NCBI RefSeq assembly: GCF_013111185.1
Contig: NZ_WVRE01000009.1
Coordinates: forward strand, 82,244-146,243
DNA: 64,000 nt
Source: Ruegeria sp. HKCCD7303
GTDB taxonomy: Bacteria; Pseudomonadota; Alphaproteobacteria; Rhodobacterales; Rhodobacteraceae
Reading direction: 5' to 3'
Shown here one piece after another: positions 27,135-35,839 of this stretch. Both the position numbers and the translations under genes were made by a program. Positions within the stretch are counted from its first letter, which is position 1, and every line of letters starts with the position of its first letter. The notes below the pieces were generated by a model. That model saw nothing but the letters and a program-made list of their open reading frames with translations. It did not search any database and was not told where the DNA came from.

Positions 27135-27201
27135 TACTAATAAGGTAACAAGGGGATTGCAACATTTCAATGAATGCAAACCAAAGGTCGCGTACGCGTG
27201 T

Positions 27202-28554
27202 TCACTCTTCAACGATCTGTTGCACGGTTACGCCGTCTGGCAGCAACCGAACCTCGCGCTGCGGGAACGGGATCGAGATGCCTTCTTCCTTGAAAGCGTC
27301 CCAAAGCGCCAGATAGACATTGCCGCGAATATTGGTCAGCCCTTTGGTCGGATCGCTGATCCAAAAGCGCAACACATAGTCAACGCTGCTGTCGCCAAAG
27401 CCGGTGATGTGGCAAACCGGCTCATGGGACCCTCCGCTCAGAACCCGTGTCACCGCTTTCACCGCCCGGATCGCCGTGGAACGAACCTTGTGAGGGTCAT
27501 CGTCATAGCTGGTGCCAAAATCCAGATCCAAACGCACGAACTTGTCGGAATGCGACCAGTTCACCACTTGATTGGTGATCAGATCCTCGTTCGGGATCAG
27601 GTATTCCCGCCCATCCCGAGTGACCACCGAGACGTATCGCGCACCCAATGCGTTGATCCAACCGAACGTGTCGCCCAGCGAAATAACGTCGCCGGGCTTG
27701 ATCGAGCGGTCCATCAGAATGATGATCCCGGAAATCAGGTTTGACACCACTTTTTGCAGGCCAAACCCGATGCCCACACCGATCGCCCCCGACAGCAGCG
27801 CGATACCTGTCAGATCAAACCCTAGCGTGCGGATGGCGGTCAAAAAGACTGCGCCATAAAGCAGAACCTGAATGCCCTTGGCTAAAAGCACCTGCATTGA
27901 CGGCGTGATGTCATCATTGCTCTGCAACCCCTGCTCAGCCGCCCGGGTGCCGATGCGCGCCAACGTCAGCAGAACGCCAATCAGCAGAATCGCCTTGAGA
28001 ATGCCCAGCGCCGAAATGTGCAGATCGCCGATGGAAATCGCCACGCCATCCAGAAAACCTGCCACGTCATCCGTCAGGTTCAATGCAACGAGCGTTGCAT
28101 AGACCCACATGGCCCATTTGAAGATGCGCCGCAGTGTGCGGTTTCGTACAAGTCTGGCGATCAGCGCAATAGCCAGCCAAGCCGCTGCCAATGTTGCAAG
28201 CACACCAATAAAATAGCTGCGAGACGGCCAGGTGACGTGCTGCATAATCAAATAAAGCGACCAGGATAAAATCACGAAATAAACCAGTGTCAGCCGCCGC
28301 ATCAGCTGGACGAGCACGCGCAGGCGCCACTTTGGCCATCCGCTTCGCGCTCGTGCCCAAGCTTCCCATCTGGACTGCGTCAGAGCTTTTAGCAGGAAGG
28401 CCAGCGCCCACAGGAACAGGATGATAATCAACTGGTATTGCCGCCAGCCCGGTGTAACGACCAATTCGACCATTTTTCCAAACTGAACAGAAAAAGCCCC
28501 GACCATGTTGTTGTATAGGTCCGACAACGTGCTGGGGATCAGGTCTTGGTTCAT
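27202..28554 (-). CDS. Mechanosensitive channel, MscS family
   Basis: This 450-residue inner-membrane protein lets solutes leave the cell on hypo-osmotic shock. Five to six hydrophobic helices occupy ~35-285, the last being the pore helix ('GIALLSGAIGVGIGFGLQKV', with the Gly/Ala spacing of MscS TM3). The cytoplasmic MscS beta-domain follows ('MDRSIKPGDVISLGDTFGWI', 'YLIPNEDLITNQVVNWSHSD') and a C-terminal alpha/beta part ends in 'ISIPFPQREVRLL'. The ATG at 28554 is preferred over a GTG two codons upstream. It is the larger MscS type with an N-terminal extension. Confidence 0.9.
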   Translation of the reverse strand: MNQDLIPSTLSDLYNNMVGAFSVQFGKMVELVVTPGWRQYQLIIILFLWALAFLLKALTQSRWEAWARARSGWPKWRLRVLVQLMRRLTLVYFVILSWSLYLIMQHVTWPSRSYFIGVLATLAAAWLAIALIARLVRNRTLRRIFKWAMWVYATLVALNLTDDVAGFLDGVAISIGDLHISALGILKAILLIGVLLTLARIGTRAAEQGLQSNDDITPSMQVLLAKGIQVLLYGAVFLTAIRTLGFDLTGIALLSGAIGVGIGFGLQKVVSNLISGIIILMDRSIKPGDVISLGDTFGWINALGARYVSVVTRDGREYLIPNEDLITNQVVNWSHSDKFVRLDLDFGTSYDDDPHKVRSTAIRAVKAVTRVLSGGSHEPVCHITGFGDSSVDYVLRFWISDPTKGLTNIRGNVYLALWDAFKEEGISIPFPQREVRLLPDGVTVQQIVEE

Positions 28555-28644
28555 GATCACAGCTTGGACAGCAACGCCGGGTGATGCAAGCCTGACACCG
28601 GATTGAACCTTGATTGACAGTCAAGCCCGATATATCTGGACCGC

Positions 28645-28752
28645 ATGAGACTCAACTTGGCCCCTGCTCCGAAACTGCAAGACCGCACGCGCCTGCGTGA
28701 ACGGTTCTTTGGGGCCGCCCGCACGGTTCTGGCCCGCCTATCTGCGGCCTGA
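28645..28752 (+). CDS. Possible 35-residue ORF upstream of leuC
   Basis: A short ORF ('[20 protein letters not shown]...', basic, six Leu codons including a CTA near its end) lies between a possible promoter (TTGATT, then TATATC) and leuC, ending 43 bases before the leuC ATG. Its position fits a leucine-responsive leader peptide, but there is no run of Leu codons, the ribosome site is weak and I see no antiterminator pair. It may be non-coding. Confidence 0.25.
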   Translation: MRLNLAPAPKLQDRTRLRERFFGAARTVLARLSAA

Positions 28753-28795
28753 GCCAACTCGCCAGCCATTTCTCATTACATACGGGAGAGGACCG

Positions 28796-30199
28796 ATGTC
28801 CCCCAAAACACTCTATGACAAGATCTGGGATGCCCATGTCGCGCACGAAGCCGATGATGGCACCTGTTTGCTTTATATCGACCGCCATCTGGTGCACGAA
28901 GTGACCAGCCCGCAAGCCTTTGAAGGGCTGCGGATGGCCGGTCGCAAGGTGCGCGCGCCGGAAAAAACTATCGCTGTGCCGGATCACAACGTGCCCACTA
29001 CACCGGACCGCGTGAACGGAATTGAAAACCCGGAATCGCGCATCCAGGTCGAAGCACTGGACAAGAACGCCAAGGATTTCGGTATTCACTACTACCCCGT
29101 GAACGATGTGCGTCAGGGCATTGTGCACATCGTTGGCCCTGAACAGGGTTGGACCCTGCCCGGCATGACCGTTGTTTGCGGCGACAGCCACACGGCGACT
29201 CACGGCGCGTTCGGTGCGTTGGCCCACGGCATCGGCACCTCTGAGGTCGAGCATGTTCTGGCCACGCAAACGCTGATCCAGAAGAAATCCAAGAACATGA
29301 AGGTGGAAATCACCGGCAAACTGCAGCCGGGTGTGACCGCCAAAGACATCACTTTGGCCGTGATCGGTGAAACCGGCACAGCCGGTGGCACGGGTTATGT
29401 GATAGAGTATTGCGGCGAAGCGATCCGTGATCTGTCGATGGAAGGTCGTATGACCGTCTGTAACATGGCCATCGAAGGCGGCGCGCGCGCTGGCCTGATC
29501 GCGCCGGATGAAACCACCTTTGAATACGTCAAAGGCCGCCCGCACGCCCCCAAGGGCGCGCAGTGGGAAGCCGCTTTGAACTGGTGGAAAACGCTTTACA
29601 CAGACGAAAACGCGCATTTTGACAAGGTCATCACCCTGCGTGGCGAGGATATTGCTCCGGTTGTGACTTGGGGCACCAGCCCTGAAGATGTTCTGCCGAT
29701 CACCGCATCTGTACCTCACCCTGAAGACTTCGAAGGAGGCAAGGTCGACGCGGCCCGCCGTTCGATCGAATACATGGGTCTGGAAGCCGGTCAGAAGCTC
29801 AGCGATGTGGAAATCGACACAGTGTTCATCGGGTCCTGCACCAATGGCCGCATCGAAGACCTGCGCGCCGCGGCCGAAATTCTGAAGGGCAAAAAGATCA
29901 AGGACGGAATGCGCGCCATGGTCGTGCCCGGTTCGGGTCTGGTTCGTGCGCAGGCCGAGGAAGAAGGTCTGGCGGACATCTTCAAAGAGGCCGGGTTCGA
30001 ATGGCGTCTGGCCGGATGTTCGATGTGTCTGGCGATGAACCCGGATCAGTTGCAACCGGGCGAGCGCTGTGCCGCGACCTCGAACCGCAACTTCGAAGGT
30101 CGTCAGGGCCGTGGTGGTCGGACCCATTTGCTGAGCCCGGCAATGGCTGCCGCAGCGGCAATCACAGGACGGCTGACAGACGTCCGTGAATTGATGTAA
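28796..30199 (+). CDS. leuC: 3-isopropylmalate dehydratase large subunit LeuC
   Basis: This 467-residue aconitase-family enzyme isomerises 2- to 3-isopropylmalate in leucine synthesis, together with LeuD. The start '[20 protein letters not shown]' is the standard one, preceded by GGGAGAGG. The 4Fe-4S cysteines are at '[13 protein letters not shown]' and '[13 protein letters not shown]', with '[20 protein letters not shown]' near residue 130. It is unusual in being separated from leuD by an HdeD-type membrane protein. Confidence 0.96.
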   Translation: MSPKTLYDKIWDAHVAHEADDGTCLLYIDRHLVHEVTSPQAFEGLRMAGRKVRAPEKTIAVPDHNVPTTPDRVNGIENPESRIQVEALDKNAKDFGIHYYPVNDVRQGIVHIVGPEQGWTLPGMTVVCGDSHTATHGAFGALAHGIGTSEVEHVLATQTLIQKKSKNMKVEITGKLQPGVTAKDITLAVIGETGTAGGTGYVIEYCGEAIRDLSMEGRMTVCNMAIEGGARAGLIAPDETTFEYVKGRPHAPKGAQWEAALNWWKTLYTDENAHFDKVITLRGEDIAPVVTWGTSPEDVLPITASVPHPEDFEGGKVDAARRSIEYMGLEAGQKLSDVEIDTVFIGSCTNGRIEDLRAAAEILKGKKIKDGMRAMVVPGSGLVRAQAEEEGLADIFKEAGFEWRLAGCSMCLAMNPDQLQPGERCAATSNRNFEGRQGRGGRTHLLSPAMAAAAAITGRLTDVRELM

Positions 30200-30203
30200 G
30201 CTT

Positions 30204-30227
30204 CCCTCATATCTAGATATTTGAGGG
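30204..30227 (+). repeat. Palindromic hairpin between leuC and hdeD
   Basis: Outer arms CCCTCA and TGAGGG enclose the palindrome TATCTAGATA. The second arm contains the hdeD ribosome-binding site (GAGGGA), so folding would hide it. The hairpin starts 4 bases after the leuC stop. Confidence 0.5.
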
Positions 30228-30236
30228 ATTGAAAAC

Positions 30237-30782
30237 ATGAGTGACTGGATCAAATGGCTCCTGCTGGGGCTTCTGTCCATAGCGTTCGGTATCTTTGTGC
30301 TGGGCGCGCCAGTTGTGGCGTCTGTGGCCGTCACGGTCGTGACCGGAGCGTTGCTTCTGATCTCGGGCGCGTTGCAGGTGGTCGGCGGTTTCACCGTTGA
30401 AGGCACCGGCAACAAGATCCTGTCGCTCATCATGGGTGCGGTCATGCTGTTTCTGGGCTGGTCCTTTCTGGGTCACCCATTGCAGGGTACGCTGACGCTG
30501 GCGACCGTGATGCTGATCCTGTTCATGGCAGGCGGCATCGCGCGGGTCATTCTGTCGTTCCAGATGAAAGGAACACAGTTTTTCTGGCCCACCATGATCT
30601 CGGGCATCTTGTCGATCATCCTTGCCGGTATCATCTGGAGCTATGTCGGGCAGGAGCCACAGGCATTGCTGAGTATACTGGGGATCTTCCTGGGCATCGA
30701 GATGCTGTTCAACGGGTTCGGATTGGTCTTCATGGCGTTCTTCGTCAAGAACGCACCCAAAGACGAAACAAAAGAAGCTTAA
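30237..30782 (+). CDS. hdeD: HdeD-family (DUF308) membrane protein
   Basis: A 181-residue integral membrane protein with six hydrophobic helices arranged as paired hairpins ('WLLLGLLSIAFGIFVLGAPV', 'VVTGALLLISGALQVVGGF', 'IMGAVMLFLGWSFLGHP' and so on), the DUF308 repeat. E. coli HdeD contributes to acid resistance at high cell density, but function here is inference. It is wedged between leuC (37 bases) and leuD (42 bases) and so is presumably expressed with leucine synthesis. No link between the two roles is obvious. Confidence 0.82.
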   Translation: MSDWIKWLLLGLLSIAFGIFVLGAPVVASVAVTVVTGALLLISGALQVVGGFTVEGTGNKILSLIMGAVMLFLGWSFLGHPLQGTLTLATVMLILFMAGGIARVILSFQMKGTQFFWPTMISGILSIILAGIIWSYVGQEPQALLSILGIFLGIEMLFNGFGLVFMAFFVKNAPKDETKEA

Positions 30783-30824
30783 ACGCGGGGCATGGGCGCG
30801 GCCCTCTCCCGCAGGAGTGTGAAC

Positions 30825-31430
30825 ATGGAAAAGTTTGACAAAGTCCACGGGGTGGCCGCCCCAATGCCGCTGATCAATATCGACACCGATATGATCATTC
30901 CGAAAGTGCACCTGAAAACTATCAAGCGGTCCGGCCTGGGCGTCGTTCTGTTTGACGAGATGCGCTATCACGATGACGGGCAGGAGAACGAGGAATTCGT
31001 CCTGAACAAACCCGCCTATCGCGAGGCCGAGATTCTGGTGGCTGGCGACAATTTCGGCTGCGGCTCATCGCGCGAGCACGCGCCTTGGGCGATCAAGGAT
31101 TTCGGCATCAAGGTTGTGATCTCGACCAGCTTTGCCGACATCTTCTTCAACAACTGCTTCAAGAACGGTATCCTGCCCATCGTGGTCGAGGAAGAGCATC
31201 ATGCAGTCCTGATGGAAGACGCGCACAAAGGCGAGAACGCCCGCATGACCGTTCATCTGGAAGATCAGCAGATCACAACCTCGGATGGTGTTGTCATCGA
31301 ATTCGACATCGACCCACACCGCAAGCACTGCTTGCTGAACGGTTTGGACGATATCGGCCTGACAATGGAAAAAGACCACCACATCGACAAATTCGAAGAT
31401 CACGCCGGTCAAGCCCGCCCTTGGGTCTGA
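30825..31430 (+). CDS. leuD: 3-isopropylmalate dehydratase small subunit LeuD
   Basis: This 201-residue swivel-domain subunit pairs with LeuC. The substrate loop is visible ('[20 protein letters not shown]'), along with '[19 protein letters not shown]' near the start and '[17 protein letters not shown]' at the C-terminus. The ATG at 30825 is preceded by GCAGGAG. Length is normal. Confidence 0.96.
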   Translation: MEKFDKVHGVAAPMPLINIDTDMIIPKVHLKTIKRSGLGVVLFDEMRYHDDGQENEEFVLNKPAYREAEILVAGDNFGCGSSREHAPWAIKDFGIKVVISTSFADIFFNNCFKNGILPIVVEEEHHAVLMEDAHKGENARMTVHLEDQQITTSDGVVIEFDIDPHRKHCLLNGLDDIGLTMEKDHHIDKFEDHAGQARPWV

Positions 31431-31463
31431 TTCTGGGGTCGAATCTGTGGATACTCAACCTAA

Positions 31464-31485
31464 CGGGGTCGCCTAGGTGGCCCCG
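31464..31485 (+). terminator. Hairpin after leuD
   Basis: A 7-bp stem (CGGGGTC / GGCCCCG, one wobble) with an 8-nt loop, 33 bases after the leuD stop, followed by CTCTCATTCTT. It probably ends the leuC-hdeD-leuD transcript. Confidence 0.6.
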
Positions 31486-31763
31486 CTCTCATTCTTGGGG
31501 TTGATTTTCCAACAACCACAACATCTTGGTCTCAAATTGAGATACACGTCGAATTTGCGCCCAAAATGATGCAATCCCGCACCAGTTGCGCCATCATTTT
31601 GCCCGAAATCACGTGTTTTCTGCACCCTGTCTTGAGCGAAATGCCGCTTATCGTTCATCTTGGCGCTAACGAGGCATCCGTCGCAAAGACGAGATTGGAC
31701 GGGCACAAGTTGGATACAAGTCGGCAAAGATCGGCTGGTCCGGTTTGAAAAAGGGTTCGGAAT
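31486..31763. other. Non-coding stretch between leuD and a membrane protein
   Basis: This 278-base stretch (with the hairpin above, 333 bases lie between genes) has no ORF of note on either strand and lower GC than the flanks. A promoter for the next two genes should lie here, but I see no clear -35/-10 pair. Confidence 0.4.
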
Positions 31764-32594
31764 GTGATTGCACGCACAACAGGGGCGGCGATACGCGGAG
31801 TACTTGTGGCACTGATGGTGCTGACACCCGCGTTGTACCTGCCTGTATCATCGACGAACGGGACCGAAATACTGGTCTTCCTCGCGATCCTCGCGTTCAT
31901 ACTGACGTTCGCCGAGTATAACTCGGCCTTTCCCAGCTTTATAGAATTTCGCGATGCCCCACCGGTCAACCGCCTGCGTTTTGTTGGCCTTATGTCGATG
32001 GTCACGTTTCTGACGCTAATCTGCAAAAACGTTTATGCTCCAACAGAACTGACAACCTTTTCTTACGGCGTTGGTCTGGCCGTCGCCAACGTGGTGGACT
32101 TTCCCTATTCTCCGGTGCGCCTGATCGTGTTGATGCTGCCAGCGGATGCCAGCCAGTCGCTGATCGAACTGATTAGGGTTACAGCCAGCGTAGCCTACGT
32201 CGCGGCTTTGGTGACAATCGCCAGTTTTGCCTATGCCGTCAAAGTCCGGGGGTGGCCCACAGGAAACGGTGCCTTCAATGTATGGACCAATCTTCCTTTG
32301 TTTGACCCCACCAAGGGCGGAGATGTCGTTATTCGGTTGCAACGTGATGGCCGCCTGAACATCTGTATCGGTATTTTGCTACCGTTCCTCATACCGGCCG
32401 TCATAAAACTGATGAACAGTGTGATCGCTCCGATTTCGCTGAACAATCCACAGACACTGATCTGGATGATGAGCGCCTGGGCCTTCCTGCCCGCCAGCAT
32501 GATCATGCGCGGTGTGGCCACCCTGCGTATCGCCGGGCTGATCGTGGAAAAACGGCGCGCCTATTCAACAAGCGAGACGACTCAGGCCGCATGA
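31764..32594 (+). CDS. Unknown multi-helix membrane protein
   Basis: A 276-residue protein starting at GTG, with helices at ~10-30 ('AIRGVLVALMVLTPALYLPV'), ~35-52, ~72-92 ('FVGLMSMVTFLTLICKNVY'), ~133-155 and two near the C-terminus ('NICIGILLPFLIPAVIKLM', 'WMMSAWAFLPASMIMRGVA'). No named family is recognised. Its TGA overlaps the ATG of the secreted EEP-fold enzyme by four bases, so the two are co-translated and may work together at the envelope. Confidence 0.6.
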   Translation: MIARTTGAAIRGVLVALMVLTPALYLPVSSTNGTEILVFLAILAFILTFAEYNSAFPSFIEFRDAPPVNRLRFVGLMSMVTFLTLICKNVYAPTELTTFSYGVGLAVANVVDFPYSPVRLIVLMLPADASQSLIELIRVTASVAYVAALVTIASFAYAVKVRGWPTGNGAFNVWTNLPLFDPTKGGDVVIRLQRDGRLNICIGILLPFLIPAVIKLMNSVIAPISLNNPQTLIWMMSAWAFLPASMIMRGVATLRIAGLIVEKRRAYSTSETTQAA

Positions 32595-33619
32595 TCCGCC
32601 TGCTTATCCTGCTTCTGCTGCCCATTGCGGCGCAGGCAGAAGTCGTGCGCATCGCCACCTACAACACCGAGCTGAGCCGAAAAGGCCCGGCGCTGTTGCT
32701 GCGGGACATAGACCGGGATGACGCCCAGGTTCTTGCAGCCATCGACGTGGTTTCAGCCGCCCGCCCCGACATTATCGCGCTTCAGGGTATCGACTGGGAT
32801 CTGGAGGGAGCCGCAGTCAACGCTCTGTCTCAAAAGCTGCGCGCCGCTGGTCTGGACTATGGTTACTTTTATGCCGCTCAGCCCAATGCTGGCTTGGAAA
32901 CACCGTTGGATCTGGATGGTGATGGACGCACACAAGGCCCCGGTGACGCGCAGGGCTGGGGCCGTTTCACCGGACAGGGCGGGCTGGCAATTCTGTCCCG
33001 CTATGAAATCGTCACCGAAGAGATTTTGAACTTTTCAGAGCTGCTCTGGCAAGATCTTCCGGGGGCAGCATTACCTTTCGTAGATGACCGCCCTTTTCCG
33101 TCTGAAGAAGCACACCAAATACAGCGCCTGTCCTCAACAGCGCATTGGGTGGTGCCCATTGAAACACCTTTGGGGCGGCTCAACCTGATGACCTTTCACG
33201 CAGCCCCACCGGTGTTCGATGGGCCCGAGGATCGCAACGGACTGCGCAATCGGGATGAGATTAGGTTTTGGTCTGTCCTGCTGAGCGGTGATCTGGGGCC
33301 GGTTCCAAATGGTCCCTTCGTCATTGCGGGTGATGCCAACCTCGATCCCGAGCGCGGGGAAGGTCACAAACGGGCCATTCGCACCCTTCTGACCGATCCT
33401 CGCCTTCAAGATCCGGTACCGACAGACCCATCAGGCTCGTCCGCAACAGTTGACTGGAAAGCGACGGGTGAAATGCGCGTCGATTACGTTTTACCGTCTC
33501 GCGATCTGCGTGTCTTGGATTCAGGTGTTCTATGGCCCAAAGATGGTGAACCTTTGTGGGACAATGCGCATCGTGCAAGCAGGCACCGGCTGGTCTGGGT
33601 CGACGTGGCGCTGCCATAG
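32591..33619 (+). CDS. Exported endonuclease/exonuclease/phosphatase-fold enzyme
   Basis: A 342-residue protein with a signal peptide ('LLILLLLPIAAQAEV') and the EEP fold: 'RIATYNTELS' (Asn), 'DIIALQGIDWD' (Gln in place of the usual metal-binding Glu), 'LMTFHAAPP' (His), 'FVIAGDANLDPERG' (Asp/Asn) and 'ASRHRLVWVDV' (final His). The last motif is usually Ser-Asp-His, so Arg replaces the Asp, and Gln replaces Glu in the second motif. The enzyme may have altered metal use, or be a phosphodiesterase subfamily with its own pattern. An acidic 'DLDGDGRTQGPGDAQGWGRF' loop could bind calcium. Confidence 0.78.
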   Translation: MIRLLILLLLPIAAQAEVVRIATYNTELSRKGPALLLRDIDRDDAQVLAAIDVVSAARPDIIALQGIDWDLEGAAVNALSQKLRAAGLDYGYFYAAQPNAGLETPLDLDGDGRTQGPGDAQGWGRFTGQGGLAILSRYEIVTEEILNFSELLWQDLPGAALPFVDDRPFPSEEAHQIQRLSSTAHWVVPIETPLGRLNLMTFHAAPPVFDGPEDRNGLRNRDEIRFWSVLLSGDLGPVPNGPFVIAGDANLDPERGEGHKRAIRTLLTDPRLQDPVPTDPSGSSATVDWKATGEMRVDYVLPSRDLRVLDSGVLWPKDGEPLWDNAHRASRHRLVWVDVALP

Positions 33620-33655
33620 CTCTTTGCCCCGAGAATACGTTTAAAAAAACCCCAA

Positions 33656-33697
33656 TTTGAGTTTCATTGACGGAACCGCGTCTTTGAGTTTCACTGA
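33656..33697 (+). repeat. Direct repeat upstream of the dehydratase-like gene
   Basis: Two 15-base copies of TTTGAGTTTCAYTGA start at 33656 and 33683 (27 bases apart, one difference), and each is followed shortly by GGAACC. They lie 105-146 bases before the next start codon, a likely place for a tandem activator or repressor site. Confidence 0.5.
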
Positions 33698-33801
33698 TCT
33701 GGAACCCTCATACCTGCCTGCGCGCAAGGTTTTGCGCCCACAGTTTCCCTCAGAGGTGATGGCGGTCGATTGAGTTCTGAAATCCATTTTGGAGGTATCT
33801 C

Positions 33802-35649
33802 GTGGCTAAGAATCCTGTACTGATCGACGACCATCCTGGACGCAACTCTCAGGCCTATGGAATTGCGCGCGAACTTGGCACGGACGAAGATCTGATCCAC
33901 GCGCCTTCTGTTGGTGTTGTCGGCACAAAAGGCGATAGTCAGTGCTATCTTGGCGTGCAGCCCAAGGTCGAAGCAATACATGCAGCACTGCGAGACCAGA
34001 TTGGCAAAGACGCAGGCAAAATCGCCATGCGTCTGGTTCAGCCTGAATACTCCATCGCAACATCTGACGGCATCCGCAATGGAACGCGCGAAATGCGCTA
34101 TTCACTCATCGGGCGCGAAGTGACCAACGACGTGTTTTCCGAACATCTCTCAGCCTCCGGTCTGGGGGGCACAATTGCTGTGGTGGCATGTGACAAGCCA
34201 CCGGTTGGTACGCTGGCTGCTTTGCTTGAACACAACCAGCCTGCGATCATGATGTCCGATGGGTCCATTCATCCCTCGAAAGACCCGGAAACCGGCGAAA
34301 TGCTGGACATCATCGCCGCCTATCAAGTTGCCGGGAGCGAGGACGCAGCATACCGCAAACGCATCGCTTGCCTTGCCTGCCCCGGTATTGGATCGTGCGG
34401 TGGGATTTTCACCTACAATACGATGCAGACCTTTATTGGCGTTGTGGGCATGCAGCCATTGCATATGGTGGCACCGCCTTCGGACGACCCGCGCCGCATG
34501 GAAGAGTTTCCGTCGCAGTTGGTAGGCTACCTTGCCAAGTTGATTGAAGACGGCACGCGACCGCGCGACATCGTCGGGCGCGACTCACTGCGCAACGCGT
34601 TGACTGTTGCGATGGCGATCGGCGGCTCGACCAACGTGGTTCTGCACGCGCCCGAGATTGCCCGTGCCGCAGGTTACGCGAATTTCTGGAAAGACATCGT
34701 CACACCAGAAGAGTTCAATGAATGGTCTCAGAAAATTGTTCCGGTCCTGACAGACGCACGACCCTACGGCCGCTATTCGATGGTGGACATCGACAGGGTC
34801 GGTGGTGTGCAGGTGATCGTCAAGGAACTGATCGACGCTGGCATGGTCAATGGCGACGCGCCGACGTGCACTGGCGAAACTCTGGCGGAACAGGTCCAAC
34901 GTCTGGGCGCTGCCGCGCCGGACGGTACGGTGATCTATCCTGTGTCAGCGCCCTTTAAAGAAACGGGCGGCCTGCGCCTTCTGGGCGGTAATCTGTCACC
35001 GGAATTCAGCGCCATTTTGAAGCTTGCAGGTGTCGAGCGCGGACTTGAGGACAACGTGTTCCGAGGTAAAGCGAGGGTGTTCGAGGGCGAAGCCCGCCTG
35101 CTTGAGATGCTCGACACCAACCCAATGGGATTTGAAGACAATGATATGATCATTGTTCGATACGAAGGGCCGTCAGGTGCACCAGGCATGCCCGAGATGT
35201 TGGACGCAACGGCACGGATCACGACCCTGTGCCGCGAACGGGGGGTCACAGTTGCTCTGATGACCGACGCGCGTTTTTCGGGCGGATCGGTCGGGCTGGT
35301 TATTGGGCATGTCGGACCTGAGGCTGCTTTGGGTGGCCCGATTGCTTTGGTTGAGGACGGAGATGAGATTATTGCCGATTTGAATGTGAACGAGCTGAAC
35401 GCGCCGGTTTTGGACGACCCAAATGTTGTTGCTGAACGCAAGGCACGCTGGGAGGCCGAGGTGGCTGGAAACGGCGGCGTACATCCAAATTGCGGTACAG
35501 CGGATACCCGCCTTTTGCACCGGATGCGGTCATCCGCCGTGCCCGCTGTGCGCGGCGGCGGTATGCACCCGGACCGTGAGCTGTGGGTCAACACGCCTCG
35601 TGAGCCTCAGCTATCAGGGTTTTTGCCAACAAACCGGTGGAGGTCGTGA
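33802..35649 (+). CDS. IlvD/Edd-family dehydratase, probably for a sugar acid or related diol acid
   Basis: This 615-residue Fe-S dehydratase starts at GTG with GGAGG 7 bases upstream. The IlvD/Edd landmarks are present: Cys in 'KGDSQCYLG', Cys in 'VVACDKPPVG', the 'CLACPGIGSCGGIFTYNTMQ' cluster region and the C-terminal 'MTDARFSGGSVGLVIGHVGP'. It differs from the true IlvD at 46779-48611 in every motif (for example DKPPVG against DKITPG) and has a longer C-terminus. Dihydroxy-acid dehydratase activity is possible, but a sugar-acid or other branched diol acid substrate is as likely. The neighbours (epimerase, LysR) fit a catabolic locus. Confidence 0.75.
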   Translation: MAKNPVLIDDHPGRNSQAYGIARELGTDEDLIHAPSVGVVGTKGDSQCYLGVQPKVEAIHAALRDQIGKDAGKIAMRLVQPEYSIATSDGIRNGTREMRYSLIGREVTNDVFSEHLSASGLGGTIAVVACDKPPVGTLAALLEHNQPAIMMSDGSIHPSKDPETGEMLDIIAAYQVAGSEDAAYRKRIACLACPGIGSCGGIFTYNTMQTFIGVVGMQPLHMVAPPSDDPRRMEEFPSQLVGYLAKLIEDGTRPRDIVGRDSLRNALTVAMAIGGSTNVVLHAPEIARAAGYANFWKDIVTPEEFNEWSQKIVPVLTDARPYGRYSMVDIDRVGGVQVIVKELIDAGMVNGDAPTCTGETLAEQVQRLGAAAPDGTVIYPVSAPFKETGGLRLLGGNLSPEFSAILKLAGVERGLEDNVFRGKARVFEGEARLLEMLDTNPMGFEDNDMIIVRYEGPSGAPGMPEMLDATARITTLCRERGVTVALMTDARFSGGSVGLVIGHVGPEAALGGPIALVEDGDEIIADLNVNELNAPVLDDPNVVAERKARWEAEVAGNGGVHPNCGTADTRLLHRMRSSAVPAVRGGGMHPDRELWVNTPREPQLSGFLPTNRWRS

Positions 35650-35733
35650 AACCTCGGGCGACGCGATAGTTGGTCCCGAAGGGGCGTGGCGCACCCGTTG
35701 AAGGATCAGATCCAATAAACAGAAAAATTGTTC

Positions 35734-35758
35734 GCGGCGGCATCCGTCGCTCCGCCGC
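35734..35758 (-). terminator. Hairpin in the gap between convergent genes
   Basis: A 7-bp stem (GCGGCGG / CCGCCGC) with an 11-nt loop lies ~80 bases after the epimerase stop. On the minus strand it is followed by GAACAATTTTTCTG. The remaining gap, 35650-35839, contains short ORFs on both strands that I judge non-coding. Confidence 0.45.
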
Positions 35759-35839
35759 AGCCAATTGGATTAGCAGCGCGAGGTCTGGCCTCTTATTGAA
35801 CCGGGTAACCTTCACCGTCCAAAGTAAACGCAACGAAGG

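Noticed and set aside
28652..30445. A 597-codon open frame on the minus strand across leuC and hdeD
   Set aside because: It is antisense to two clearly recognisable genes and its protein shows no family motif; such frames are common opposite high-GC codons.
35588..35833. A minus-strand frame that might be a transposase remnant next to the dehydratase gene
   Set aside because: No transposase motif or inverted terminal repeats were seen; it partly overlaps the real gene end.
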